Source: Mageeibacillus sp. (GTDB taxonomy: Bacteria > Bacillota > Clostridia > Saccharofermentanales > Saccharofermentanaceae). Taken from it: 64,000 bases of DNA. Below, piece after piece: positions 41,842 through 51,016 of the stretch; positions within the stretch are counted from its first letter, which is position 1; each line of letters begins with the position of its first letter. The translations under genes and the position numbers were made by a program. The DNA is taken from positions 62,001 to 126,000 of the forward strand of contig JAKVLB010000005.1 in NCBI GenBank assembly GCA_022484595.1. The letters are read 5' to 3'. The notes below the pieces were generated by a model. It was given only the letters and a program-made list of their open reading frames with translations. It ran no database searches and was not told where the DNA came from.

Positions 41842-44529
41842 ATGCAGATATCCGAAGAAACAGCAAAAATTATAGCGGTGGCAGGAGCGCTGACCGCTGA
41901 ACACAATATGTCCATGATTAACGATTCGATGATTTTCGCTTCATTGTGCCTGGTGCCTTCAACCGCGAAAAGCATAATCGAAGACTGCACGGAGAATATG
42001 GATGCGCTTCTTGACAGACTCGGCGTCGACGGAGGATTTGATGTTGACAGTGTTCCGAAGGAATACGCGGACAGGGCGTTCGCAAGCCTCAGGATTGAGT
42101 CCAAGAGAATAATGCAGATGAGTACTGATGTCTCGATGAAGACAGGCTCGCACGGCACGGTTCTGCCGGTTCACATTCTGTTTGTGATCATCTCGAGGAA
42201 ACTGTCTCAGCATGTGGACATTTTCGACGCGCTTAACGCAGGCGGTACCGACTTAAAGAAGATCAGGAACGACACCATCGAAGCGCTTGATGAGGGTATG
42301 AGAGAAAGTATGGGCGGAGCGGGAGAGAGAGCCGGCGATGATTCCGAAGACGAATTCTCCGATGAGACGGACATAAATGATAATGGTCAGACAGATGCCT
42401 CAAAGAAGTCCGGGAAGGGCAAAAGCAAAGGCCGCAAGACTCTCGAGAAATACGGCAAGAATCTGACCGAAGCCGCCAAGGCCGGCAAGATTGACCCGGT
42501 TATCGGCCGTGAGGAAGAAATCAACAGGGTTATGCAGATTCTTGTAAGACGCACAAAGAACAATCCCTGTCTTGTAGGCGATCCGGGTGTCGGAAAGACT
42601 GCGATTGCGGAAGGCCTGGCGCTCAAGATAGCGAACAATGATGTTCCGGATATAATAAAAGGCAAGACAGTCTACAGCATGGATATGGGTTCGATGGTAG
42701 CCGGTTCCAAATACAGGGGCGACTTCGAGGAGCGTATCAAAAACATGCTTGACGAGGCGGTTGCCGACCCAAACATCATACTGTTCATAGATGAGATCCA
42801 CACGCTTGTCGGAGCCGGAGAAGGCGGCAACGGAGGTTCTATGGACGCGGCCAATATAATGAAGCCGCTTCTTACAAAGAATGAGCTTCAGGTTATCGGA
42901 GCGACGACTCTTGACGAGTATTCGAAGATTATCGAGAAAGACCATGCCCTTGAGCGCCGTTTCCAGAAAGTAATGGTAAACGAGCCGTCGGTTCCCGACG
43001 CGATAGAGATAATGAAGGGTCTTCGCAGCAAGTATGAAGCCCATCACAAAATCCACATTCCGGATGATGTGCTCGAACAGTCGGTGAGACTGTCATCGCG
43101 CTATGTCTCTGACAGATATCTGCCTGACAAGGCGATTGACCTGGTGGATGAAGCGGCGGCGTCGAAGAGGATCAATTTTGCCGACGCCAAGGCCCGCAAA
43201 GCTCTCGAGGAAGAGCTTGGCAAGATGACTGCTGCGAAGAAGAAGGCAGCCGACGATATGGAGTTTGAGAAAGCCCAGGAATACAAGAACGAGGAAGACA
43301 GAATAAACGCGAGACTTGAGAGCCTTAAGAGCAAGTCAGCGCCGGACAGCGAGGGCTATACCGGCACGCTTACGACTGATGATGTCGCGGAAGTTCTTGC
43401 AAAGTGGACAGGTATTCCTGTCACCAAAATTACACAGACCGATGCCGACAAGCTCAAGAATCTCGAGAATGATCTCAAGACACGTGTAATCGGGCAGGAT
43501 GAGGCTGTCACCGCGATAGCCAAGGCAATCCGCCGCGGACGTCTCGGACTCAAGGATGAGAAGCGCCCTTCCGGAACTTTCATATTCCTCGGCACGACCG
43601 GTGTCGGAAAGACTGAACTCGCAAAGGCTCTGGCTGAGGTAATGTTCGGCAACGAGAGCGCGCTTGTCAGAATAGATATGTCCGAATATATGGAGAAGCA
43701 CGATGTCGCGAGACTTATCGGCGCGCCTCCGGGATATGTGGGCTACGAAGAGGGCGGCCAGCTCACGGAAGCGGTGAGGAGACATCCTTATTCGGTGGTG
43801 CTTTTCGACGAGATAGAGAAGGCGCATCCGGAGATATTCAACACGATGCTTCAGGTATTGGACGACGGCAGACTTACCGACGGACAGGGCAGAACCGTTG
43901 ACTTCCGCAACACGATTATCATTATGACATCGAACATCGGCGCACGAATGCTGACAGGCGGGGAAGGCCGCAAAATCGGGTTCTCCGTGGGCGACGCGAA
44001 TGACGAGGACGAGATGTCACGCGAGGGTCTTTACGGCGGAAAGTCTTATGACGAGGCAAAGAAGCTTGTAATTGAAGAACTCAAGAAGTCCTTCTCGCCG
44101 GAATTCGTCAACCGTGTCGATGAGATTATTTTCTTCCGTATGCTCGGCAAGGATTCACTCATAAAGATTGTCGATATTCTTATGAATCAGGTCGCAAGGC
44201 GAATCAGAGATCTCGGCATGGACATCGAACTCACGCAGGATGCCAAAGAGCTGCTCGCGCGCAAGGGCTACGATCCGCAGTATGGCGCAAGGCCGCTTCG
44301 CCGTGTGATTACTTCGATGGTGGAAGACCGTTTCTCGGAGGCTATGCTTGACGGTATAGCAAAGCCGGGTCATCTCGCCATAATCGACGCTATAGATTCA
44401 TCGTCACCTGAAGCACTTCTTTTGTCAGGCACCGAGGATGAAGGCGGCAAAGTCATAGTTATCCGTGACGGCGGACCGCTCAGGACGCAGAAGGAGAGTC
44501 CGGTTATTCAGGAGAACGTCACGACCTGA
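41842..44529 (+). CDS. clpC: ATP-dependent Clp protease ATP-binding subunit ClpC
   Basis: An 895-residue Hsp100 unfoldase that feeds ClpP. The N-domain (1-150) is divergent, then an acidic and basic linker of about 45 residues (SEDEFSDETD..KSGKGKSKG) that most ClpC lack. AAA1 has GDPGVGKT and LFIDEIHT; the middle domain is a short coiled coil with a UVR-like EFEKAQEYKNEED; AAA2 has GTTGVGKT and LFDEIEKAH. It is the last gene of the CtsR operon, followed by a strong terminator. Confidence 0.96.
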   Translation: MQISEETAKIIAVAGALTAEHNMSMINDSMIFASLCLVPSTAKSIIEDCTENMDALLDRLGVDGGFDVDSVPKEYADRAFASLRIESKRIMQMSTDVSMKTGSHGTVLPVHILFVIISRKLSQHVDIFDALNAGGTDLKKIRNDTIEALDEGMRESMGGAGERAGDDSEDEFSDETDINDNGQTDASKKSGKGKSKGRKTLEKYGKNLTEAAKAGKIDPVIGREEEINRVMQILVRRTKNNPCLVGDPGVGKTAIAEGLALKIANNDVPDIIKGKTVYSMDMGSMVAGSKYRGDFEERIKNMLDEAVADPNIILFIDEIHTLVGAGEGGNGGSMDAANIMKPLLTKNELQVIGATTLDEYSKIIEKDHALERRFQKVMVNEPSVPDAIEIMKGLRSKYEAHHKIHIPDDVLEQSVRLSSRYVSDRYLPDKAIDLVDEAAASKRINFADAKARKALEEELGKMTAAKKKAADDMEFEKAQEYKNEEDRINARLESLKSKSAPDSEGYTGTLTTDDVAEVLAKWTGIPVTKITQTDADKLKNLENDLKTRVIGQDEAVTAIAKAIRRGRLGLKDEKRPSGTFIFLGTTGVGKTELAKALAEVMFGNESALVRIDMSEYMEKHDVARLIGAPPGYVGYEEGGQLTEAVRRHPYSVVLFDEIEKAHPEIFNTMLQVLDDGRLTDGQGRTVDFRNTIIIMTSNIGARMLTGGEGRKIGFSVGDANDEDEMSREGLYGGKSYDEAKKLVIEELKKSFSPEFVNRVDEIIFFRMLGKDSLIKIVDILMNQVARRIRDLGMDIELTQDAKELLARKGYDPQYGARPLRRVITSMVEDRFSEAMLDGIAKPGHLAIIDAIDSSSPEALLLSGTEDEGGKVIVIRDGGPLRTQKESPVIQENVTT

Positions 44530-44574
44530 CAGTAATCAATGCGCAGCACTCACACTGAAAAGGTATATTACCCT

Positions 44575-44607
44575 CCCTTTGCCGCTTCACCGGCAAAGGG
44601 TTTTTTT
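44575..44607 (+). terminator. Intrinsic terminator of the ctsR operon
   Basis: Perfect stem CCCTTTGCCG / CGGCAAAGGG, a 6-nt loop, and seven T. Confidence 0.93.
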
Positions 44608-44706
44608 ATGTTCGCCGGCCGGCAATAAGAAGGTTGACGGCAGTCATTCCCTTTTTGTTGTATAATTGACGGCATTGATTCAAATGAAAATAATCGGAGT
44701 ACATAT

Positions 44707-46035
44707 ATGACAGATAACAAGACAGCAGCAGTCAGCGTAAAGAAGAATTCCCGCGAGCCTGAGATCGGCTGCGTACCGAGAAAATTCTGGTTCGGATTCT
44801 TCGGCTCCCACTTCCTCGTTCCGATCATCTGTGCGCTTACTCATATCAGAGTCAGGCCCGATAAGGAGTTCGTGAAGCACGAAGGTCCGATAATCGTTCT
44901 GGCCAACCATGAGTCTTATCTCGACCCGATGGTCATAAACAGACTTACAAAGGCAAGACCCGCGAATTTTGTCACCGGTGAATTTGTTTTCCGTGCGCGC
45001 GGCTGGGGATATCTGTTCAAGCTCGGCGGCGCGATTCCGAAGAAACAATTCGTTGTCGATACTGTTGCCGTCAAAGCTATGATGCGTGTAATGAAGCGAA
45101 AAGGCGTACTGATCATTTTTCCTGAAGCTACAAGGCATGTAGACGGAAAATCGATTGAGTTTGACGACGGTGTGGCAAAACTTGCCAAGAAGTCCGGTGC
45201 CTCTGTATATATAGCTCATATCCACGGAGCATATATGTCATGGCCGCGCTGGTCCGTGTCCGGCATGCGCAAGGGCAGGATAACCGCTGAATTCGTTCGT
45301 AAGATATATGCGCCCGAAGTCGAGTCTATGAGCGTTGACGAACTTCAACAGCAGATCCTTGCCGGGATCGATTACAACGAGAATGAATGGATTCGTGAGA
45401 ATCCTCGCAAATACCGCAGCAGCAGACCCGCCGCAGGCCTTCAGAACATCGCATATGCCTGCCCGCGCTGCAACAGGGAATTTACAATGCGTTACATGAA
45501 TTCCGGAAAGCACGACATGATTCAGTGCAACAACTGCGGCAATGCCGCCAGAATTCTGCCGACCGGACTGCTGGCTCCGGTTGATCCGAACTGTTTTGTA
45601 TATGATGATCTCCACAAGTGGGCGCAGTGGGAGCGCGCCGCAATAAGCGAGGAAATCAGGTCGGAGAATTTCCGAATGGAACTTGATGCTGATCTGTTCA
45701 AGGTTTTCGATGCCTTTACGTTCGCGAAGACAGGTTCCGGAAAAGTTACGATAACCGGAAAAGAGATTATTTACGAAGGCACCGAATGCGAAGCGGGAGA
45801 CGGAATACCCTATAAGAAGGGCAGACCGCTCGCGGGATACAGGAACGTGGATTTGGGCAGCGTCTGCAGGCCTGTTAAGGTTGTTTTCGAGATTGACACA
45901 ATGCGAGGCCTGGTTGCGTCTTACGGCAAATATTTCGAGATTTATGACAGGGCGGGACAGCTCTACAGATTCTATGTGGACGGCCAGAAGGTGTTTAAGG
46001 TTCACGAGATTGTCGCGCTTCTCGGAAGGAAATAA
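44707..46035 (+). CDS. PlsC-like acyltransferase with zinc-ribbon C-terminal extension
   Basis: A 442-residue protein. Residues about 30-240 form a 1-acylglycerol-3-phosphate acyltransferase domain with NHESYLDP (HX4D catalytic motif) and FPEATRH, expected to acylate lysophosphatidate at the membrane. The C-terminal half is unusual: a CPRC..CNNC zinc ribbon (about 255-280) and a beta-rich domain of about 120 residues with no family I can name. Ordinary PlsC ends near residue 240. A TATAAT at 44661-44666 is a likely -10. The gene stands alone. Confidence 0.88.
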   Translation: MTDNKTAAVSVKKNSREPEIGCVPRKFWFGFFGSHFLVPIICALTHIRVRPDKEFVKHEGPIIVLANHESYLDPMVINRLTKARPANFVTGEFVFRARGWGYLFKLGGAIPKKQFVVDTVAVKAMMRVMKRKGVLIIFPEATRHVDGKSIEFDDGVAKLAKKSGASVYIAHIHGAYMSWPRWSVSGMRKGRITAEFVRKIYAPEVESMSVDELQQQILAGIDYNENEWIRENPRKYRSSRPAAGLQNIAYACPRCNREFTMRYMNSGKHDMIQCNNCGNAARILPTGLLAPVDPNCFVYDDLHKWAQWERAAISEEIRSENFRMELDADLFKVFDAFTFAKTGSGKVTITGKEIIYEGTECEAGDGIPYKKGRPLAGYRNVDLGSVCRPVKVVFEIDTMRGLVASYGKYFEIYDRAGQLYRFYVDGQKVFKVHEIVALLGRK

Positions 46036-46133
46036 TTTTCAATAGGGTCAGCAGCGGCGCCGGTACAGGATAATTTACAGATATTTGAATAAAACAGGCG
46101 TTTTACAGCCTTTAATAACTGTCGCTGAAATAG

Positions 46134-46139
46134 TATAAT
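46134..46139 (+). promoter_or_regulatory. Putative -10 of pgk-tpi
   Basis: TATAAT, 72 nt before the start codon, with only a weak TTTAAT 17 nt upstream. The leader carries TTAGGAG as ribosome site. Confidence 0.5.
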
Positions 46140-46211
46140 TTTTGAGTAAGTTCGGGAAGGATTTATTGTTTCCCCAATACATCACTAAAATTAATTAGGA
46201 GTGTGACACCA

Positions 46212-48158
46212 ATGGCTAAGTATGACAAGAAAAGTGTCGAAGATTTGGATGTTGCAGGCAAGAAGGTTATTGTCCGTGTTGACTTTAACGTTCCGCTTGA
46301 CAAGCAGACAAATGAGATTACAGATGACAAGCGTATTCAGGGCGCTTTGCCGACAATCAAGTATCTTGTAGATCACAACGCGAAGGTTATCCTCGTATCT
46401 CACCTGGGACGTCCGAAGAACGGTCCTGAGGCTAAGTTCTCAATGAAGCCCGCAGCAGAGCGTCTGGCTCAGCTTCTCGGCAAGCCTGTAACTCTTGCAG
46501 CCGATGTAATCGGAGAAGATGCAAAGGCAAAGGCTGCAGCCCTCAAGGACGGCGAGATTCTCATGCTTGAGAATGTCCGTTTCCACAAGGAAGAGACAAA
46601 GAATGATCCTAAGTTTGCGCAAGAACTCGCTTCAATGGCTGACCTCTACGTAAACGACGCTTTCGGTACAGCACACCGCGCTCATGCTTCAACAGCAGGT
46701 CTCGCAAACTTCCTTCCTTCAGCATGCGGTTATCTGATTCAGAAGGAGATCAAGTTTATCGGCGGTGCTCTTGACGAGCCTCAGAGACCTTTCGTTGCAA
46801 TTTTAGGCGGCGCCAAGGTATCCGATAAGATCGGCGTAATCACAAATCTTCTCGACAAGGCTGATACAGTAATCATCTGCGGCGGTATGGCATATACCTT
46901 CATCGGCGCAATGGGCGGCACGGTAGGCGATTCACTTTTCGAGGCTGACAAGGTTGACCTCGCCAAAGAGCTCATCGCCAAGGCAGAGGAGAAGGGCGTC
47001 AAGCTTCTTCTTCCTGAGGATACCGTTATTGCAGACGCTTTCGACGCCAATGCGAACAGCAAGGTAGTTTCATCAATGGAGATTCCGGACGGCTGGCAGG
47101 GTCTTGATATCGGACCTAAGACAATTGAGAAGTTCTCAGCAGCAGTCAAGGAAGCCAAGACAGTTATCTGGAACGGTCCTGCAGGCGTTTTCGAGTTTGA
47201 GAAGTTTGCAGTAGGTACAAAGGCCATCGCTCAGGCAATCGCTGACACAGACGCCATCTCGATCATCGGCGGCGGCGATTCCGCATCAGCTATCCAGAAC
47301 CTTGGCTTCGCAGACAAGGTTACACATATTTCCACAGGCGGCGGAGCTTCTCTCGAGTACATCGAGGGTAAGGTTCTTCCCGGTATTGACTGCCTGTCTG
47401 ACCGTAAGAACGGCAGAACATTTGCAGCAGGCAACTGGAAGATGAACTGCGGTGTTCCGAGCGATGCGGCAAAACTCATCGGTGATCTTGTTCCGCTCGT
47501 TAAGGATGCAGAGTCAAGAATTGCTCTCGGCGTACCTGCGACAGCTCTTGCTGCTGCACTCGAGGCTTCGGCTTATACAAACGTAAAGATTGCAGCCCAG
47601 AACTGCCACTTCGAAGAGAAGGGCGCGTTCACAGGCGAGATCTCACCTTTGTGGCTTGCAAAGATGGGCGTAACATACTGCATCATCGGCCATTCCGAGA
47701 GAAGAGAGTACAATGCTGAGACAGATGAGACTGTAAACAAGAAGGCACACGCACTTCTTAAGTACGGCGTAAAGCCTATAATCTGCTGCGGTGAGACACT
47801 TGAGCAGAGAGAATCAGGCGTTTATTTCGATTGGATCAAGGGTCAGATTGAGGGCGCTCTCAAGGGCATTCCGGCTGAGAAGATGTGCCAGATTACAATC
47901 GCTTATGAGCCAATCTGGGCTATCGGTACAGGCAAGGTCGCTACAGATGATCAGGCAGAGGAAATCTGCGGATTCATCCGCGGCGTTGTAAAGACACTTT
48001 ACAATGACGACATCGCTGCGGCTCTTACAATCCAGTACGGCGGTTCTGTAAAGGCTGCTACAGCAGCAGGCCTGTTCTCAATGCCTAACGTCAACGGCGG
48101 CCTCGTAGGCGGCGCTTCGCTCAAGGCTGACGAGTTCTCAAAGATCTGCCTTGCATAA
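46212..48158 (+). CDS. pgk-tpi: Phosphoglycerate kinase-triosephosphate isomerase fusion
   Basis: A 648-residue single frame coding two glycolytic enzymes. PGK (about 1-395): VDFNVP, SHLGRPK, an intact substrate-binding N-domain and [11 protein letters not shown] (about 404-648): GNWKMN (Asn and Lys), CIIGHSERR (catalytic His), [12 protein letters not shown] (catalytic Glu) and YGGSVK. Both look active. The linker is only about ten residues and has no internal ribosome site or slip site, so the fusion seems obligatory. Codon choice is narrow, typical of high expression. ATG 46212 is chosen over GTG 46203 on ribosome-site spacing. Confidence 0.97.
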   Translation: MAKYDKKSVEDLDVAGKKVIVRVDFNVPLDKQTNEITDDKRIQGALPTIKYLVDHNAKVILVSHLGRPKNGPEAKFSMKPAAERLAQLLGKPVTLAADVIGEDAKAKAAALKDGEILMLENVRFHKEETKNDPKFAQELASMADLYVNDAFGTAHRAHASTAGLANFLPSACGYLIQKEIKFIGGALDEPQRPFVAILGGAKVSDKIGVITNLLDKADTVIICGGMAYTFIGAMGGTVGDSLFEADKVDLAKELIAKAEEKGVKLLLPEDTVIADAFDANANSKVVSSMEIPDGWQGLDIGPKTIEKFSAAVKEAKTVIWNGPAGVFEFEKFAVGTKAIAQAIADTDAISIIGGGDSASAIQNLGFADKVTHISTGGGASLEYIEGKVLPGIDCLSDRKNGRTFAAGNWKMNCGVPSDAAKLIGDLVPLVKDAESRIALGVPATALAAALEASAYTNVKIAAQNCHFEEKGAFTGEISPLWLAKMGVTYCIIGHSERREYNAETDETVNKKAHALLKYGVKPIICCGETLEQRESGVYFDWIKGQIEGALKGIPAEKMCQITIAYEPIWAIGTGKVATDDQAEEICGFIRGVVKTLYNDDIAAALTIQYGGSVKAATAAGLFSMPNVNGGLVGGASLKADEFSKICLA

Positions 48159-48198
48159 GCATCTGCAGAATCCTGCCATATAGGTATTCGGTTATCAA

Positions 48199-48232
48199 AG
48201 TCCCGTGGGAGTCAATCCCGCGGGACTTTTTT
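48199..48232 (+). terminator. Intrinsic terminator of pgk-tpi
   Basis: Stem AGTCCCGTGGG / CCCGCGGGACT (one G-U) with a 7-nt loop and TTTTTT. Confidence 0.92.
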
Positions 48233-48464
48233 GTTATTATCACATTATTGCAGAGCGGCGGAAGGCGGCCGTAAAGCTGCTTCGGAGGTAGTTGTAATCG
48301 TGAGGAAACGGTCAAAAAACAAACGTAGTTCTTCCGAATTGCATATAATAGTGTTCTAAAATAAAGATAAGTGCAATGCTGATGCAAGCGAATAACTATT
48401 TTCTGATAGAAAAAACGATTATCCGAGACCTGTTAGGTCTGTACTTCCCTTATGATATATTATG
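48233..48464. other. Long intergenic stretch before the lipoprotein gene
   Basis: No credible gene on either strand. It is A/T-rich towards the right. The only structures seen are a TATAAT at 48344-48349 without a -35 and a perfect 6-3-6 dyad AGACCT-GTT-AGGTCT at 48426-48440, 24 nt before the promoter, a possible operator. Confidence 0.5.
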
Positions 48465-48493
48465 TTGATTTTCGCAAAACGTCAATTTATAGT
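48465..48493 (+). promoter_or_regulatory. Sigma-A promoter of the lipoprotein gene
   Basis: TTGATT (48465-48470), 17-nt spacer, TATAGT (48488-48493). It gives a leader of about 120 nt. Confidence 0.65.
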
Positions 48494-48540
48494 AACATTA
48501 GAATAAAAGATTGAACAATGAAGTATAGGAGGTAGGACCA

Positions 48541-48549
48541 ATGCGGTAA
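48541..48549 (+). other. Two-codon leader minigene (Met-Arg-stop)
   Basis: ATG CGG TAA with an excellent ribosome site, AGGAGG, 8 to 9 nt before it, 72 nt ahead of the lipoprotein start, whose own site (GGTGGAG) is no better. A start plus one Arg codon is a known way to stall or shed peptidyl-tRNA. Confidence 0.4.
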
Positions 48550-48620
48550 TAGTCAGAATTAGATTGGAGATAGAATAAAAGCAATATTAAGAAAATAATA
48601 TCTTTGGTGGAGAATATAGT

Positions 48621-50867
48621 ATGAAAAGGTTTGTAGCAATTCTGTTGTCGGTATGTTTTCTGCTCGGTATGTTAACATCCTGCTCGAAGATAAAATCCGA
48701 GATGGCACGTGTTCCTGAGGACGAATCTTTTTTTGAATCAAAAGATCTTGTATTGGGCGATGAATATATAAATGATGAGAGTTATTCATTCCGGCAGGTA
48801 ACTCCCGTTTATTATTGTTCTGACTATTTATATCTTGAAATTGCACTGGATAATGAAGAGTATCTTGAGAAATATGATTATCAGGGGACAAGGATTTCTA
48901 AGACAGATTTAAGTCCTCTATCGGGCGGACAGGATTATGTTATGAGCATCGTTATGTTCGGAGATGATGACAGAACATATCTGATTACCGCGGAAAGTGC
49001 TTCCGGCACAGAGTCGTATATAAATACGTTATATCAATTATCCGGCTCAGACGATGAACTGACAAAGATTGACACGATAAATATGGATTTATCCGGAAAA
49101 GCAGTGAGCATTATTGAAGCTAAGCTGGTTGGAGATGAGATATTCGTCGAATATCAGTATATGGAAAATTCTATGTATTATTACGGAATTGCAGTGCTGA
49201 GCACAGACGGTGAGTGTCAGTACTGCCATGATATAGAAGGTAATATCTGTCATCTTAACAGTAACGGCGCAGGGGATATTATTTATACGGAAGAGGGTAA
49301 TGACAAGCGTTTCAGTTTGAACAGATTTGACGTAGATGAACGGAAAATTGAAACGCTGTCTCCGGGAGACGACCTGATTGAAGACTATAAACTTGGAAGC
49401 ATCGGATGCGACGGGAATATATACACTCAAAAAGGGAATAAGATAATGATGTATGACCCGTCTGCCGGGGCGGAATCGGAATATATGGATTTGAATTACT
49501 GCGGCGCCGGACTGTATTTATCAGCAAGTGCCTATATTGATTATATCGATAGCGACAGAGTGATTCTTCATGATTTAAGTGTTGTAAGGAATGAGAAGAG
49601 CGGGCGCTGCAAAATAACCATCCTGCAGAGAACGCAGAGCAATCCTTACGCCGGAAGAAAGATAGTCGATGTTGCAGAATTATGGGGAATCCAGGAAGTG
49701 CTGTCAGATGGCGTGAAGAAATACAACGAGAACAATTCGGATTACTTTGCGTATGTAGATGACAAATATGATATCAACGTTGTGGAAATTCCGCAGGTGT
49801 ATTCGGACATCGTTACAAACGAAGATCAGAAGACTGTGGTTAATTACATTATCAACCTTCTGATCCAGGATATAAGTAACAATGAAGGTCCGGATGTAGT
49901 GATAGGACTTGGTGATGTGACACAGGTTAACAGCGGGTCATATCTGATGGATCTGAATAAGTTTATTGACGGAGCTGACGGAATCAACAGAAGTGATTAC
50001 TTCGGAAATGCATTCAGCGCATTTTCCACATCAGACCGCCAGTACCAGCTTCCGCTATCAATACAGATAGCAGGGATTATGACCAATACCGATAATGCTC
50101 CTTCCAACGATATCGGTTACACATTCGATGAGTATCTGGAACTTGTAAAAGGTCCGTCAAACGGCGCAGATCCTTTGGACAGGGCGGGCTTGGGGAGAAA
50201 CAGTGTTTTCGATGAAATCTTCTCATCAATGCAAGGGGACTTTATCAATCAGGACAACGAAATAGACATTGATAATGAAGAATTCAGAAATCTGGCAGCT
50301 TTTGTGCGGGATAACTTTAATGATACCGGAAATTACCAGACTGATATGTCATCTGTGATGTGGACGCAGTTTTATGATATTTACTATGATATGATATACG
50401 GCAATGCTTCTTTTCAGAACTGGAGCGTTTACGGTATACCTTCAGAAGCAGGAAAAGGCCCGGCGGTAACAAATTATGATACGGCAGCAATTACAACCTG
50501 TGCAAAAGATGAGAATGCATCGTGGAGTCTTATTAAATGCATGTTAAGTGAAGATGTGCAGGGAATGCAGAGACTGTCAAACCCGATAAATATAAACGCT
50601 TTTGATGTGTTTGCAAATGAAGCAATAGAGGCTGCGAATGAAGTCAGGCTATCGCAGGATAATAGCGCAAGGGTTCTTGATGAAAGTGATATAGACAGAT
50701 ATAAGACAATGCTTTTAAAGGCGGATACTTCGCTGTTCGCGGATACAGAGATAGTTTTGATCATGAATGAGGAACTGCAGCCTTATTATAACGGAGAAAA
50801 ATCTATAGATGAAGTAACAGCAGTAATTGCGAACCGTTGTCAGCTTGTTCTGGATGAAAGAAGTTGA
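48621..50867 (+). CDS. Large lipoprotein with extracellular solute-binding domain
   Basis: A 748-residue lipoprotein: signal peptide MKRFVAILLSVCFLLGM with lipobox LTSC (Cys21). The first 330 residues look like a beta-propeller or repeat domain; the C-terminal part (about 350-720) resembles family 1 extracellular solute-binding proteins, with GPDVVIGLG, a WSVYGIPSEAGKGP pocket segment and the INAFDVFANE region. No permease genes lie beside it, so it may serve a distant importer or act as a receptor. Its base composition is more A/T-rich than its neighbours, hinting at a separate history. Confidence 0.82.
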   Translation: MKRFVAILLSVCFLLGMLTSCSKIKSEMARVPEDESFFESKDLVLGDEYINDESYSFRQVTPVYYCSDYLYLEIALDNEEYLEKYDYQGTRISKTDLSPLSGGQDYVMSIVMFGDDDRTYLITAESASGTESYINTLYQLSGSDDELTKIDTINMDLSGKAVSIIEAKLVGDEIFVEYQYMENSMYYYGIAVLSTDGECQYCHDIEGNICHLNSNGAGDIIYTEEGNDKRFSLNRFDVDERKIETLSPGDDLIEDYKLGSIGCDGNIYTQKGNKIMMYDPSAGAESEYMDLNYCGAGLYLSASAYIDYIDSDRVILHDLSVVRNEKSGRCKITILQRTQSNPYAGRKIVDVAELWGIQEVLSDGVKKYNENNSDYFAYVDDKYDINVVEIPQVYSDIVTNEDQKTVVNYIINLLIQDISNNEGPDVVIGLGDVTQVNSGSYLMDLNKFIDGADGINRSDYFGNAFSAFSTSDRQYQLPLSIQIAGIMTNTDNAPSNDIGYTFDEYLELVKGPSNGADPLDRAGLGRNSVFDEIFSSMQGDFINQDNEIDIDNEEFRNLAAFVRDNFNDTGNYQTDMSSVMWTQFYDIYYDMIYGNASFQNWSVYGIPSEAGKGPAVTNYDTAAITTCAKDENASWSLIKCMLSEDVQGMQRLSNPININAFDVFANEAIEAANEVRLSQDNSARVLDESDIDRYKTMLLKADTSLFADTEIVLIMNEELQPYYNGEKSIDEVTAVIANRCQLVLDERS

Positions 50868-50955
50868 CAGAAACCGCGGCTTCACCGGGCGCAGTGCACA
50901 CTGAAATGAACGCACACCGTCTCTGACATTCCATTTGAGTCGGTTAAGCAAATAA

Positions 50956-50986
50956 AAGAGGCGCAATTCAATGAATCGCGCCTCTT
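50956..50986. terminator. Bidirectional terminator between lipoprotein and nfnB genes
   Basis: Stem AAGAGGCGC / GCGCCTCTT extended by ATTC/GAAT. A CTTTTATT tail on the minus strand serves nfnB; the plus-strand tail is weaker. Confidence 0.78.
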
Positions 50987-51016
50987 ATTATATGATACTA
51001 AAGTATCGACCGACTA

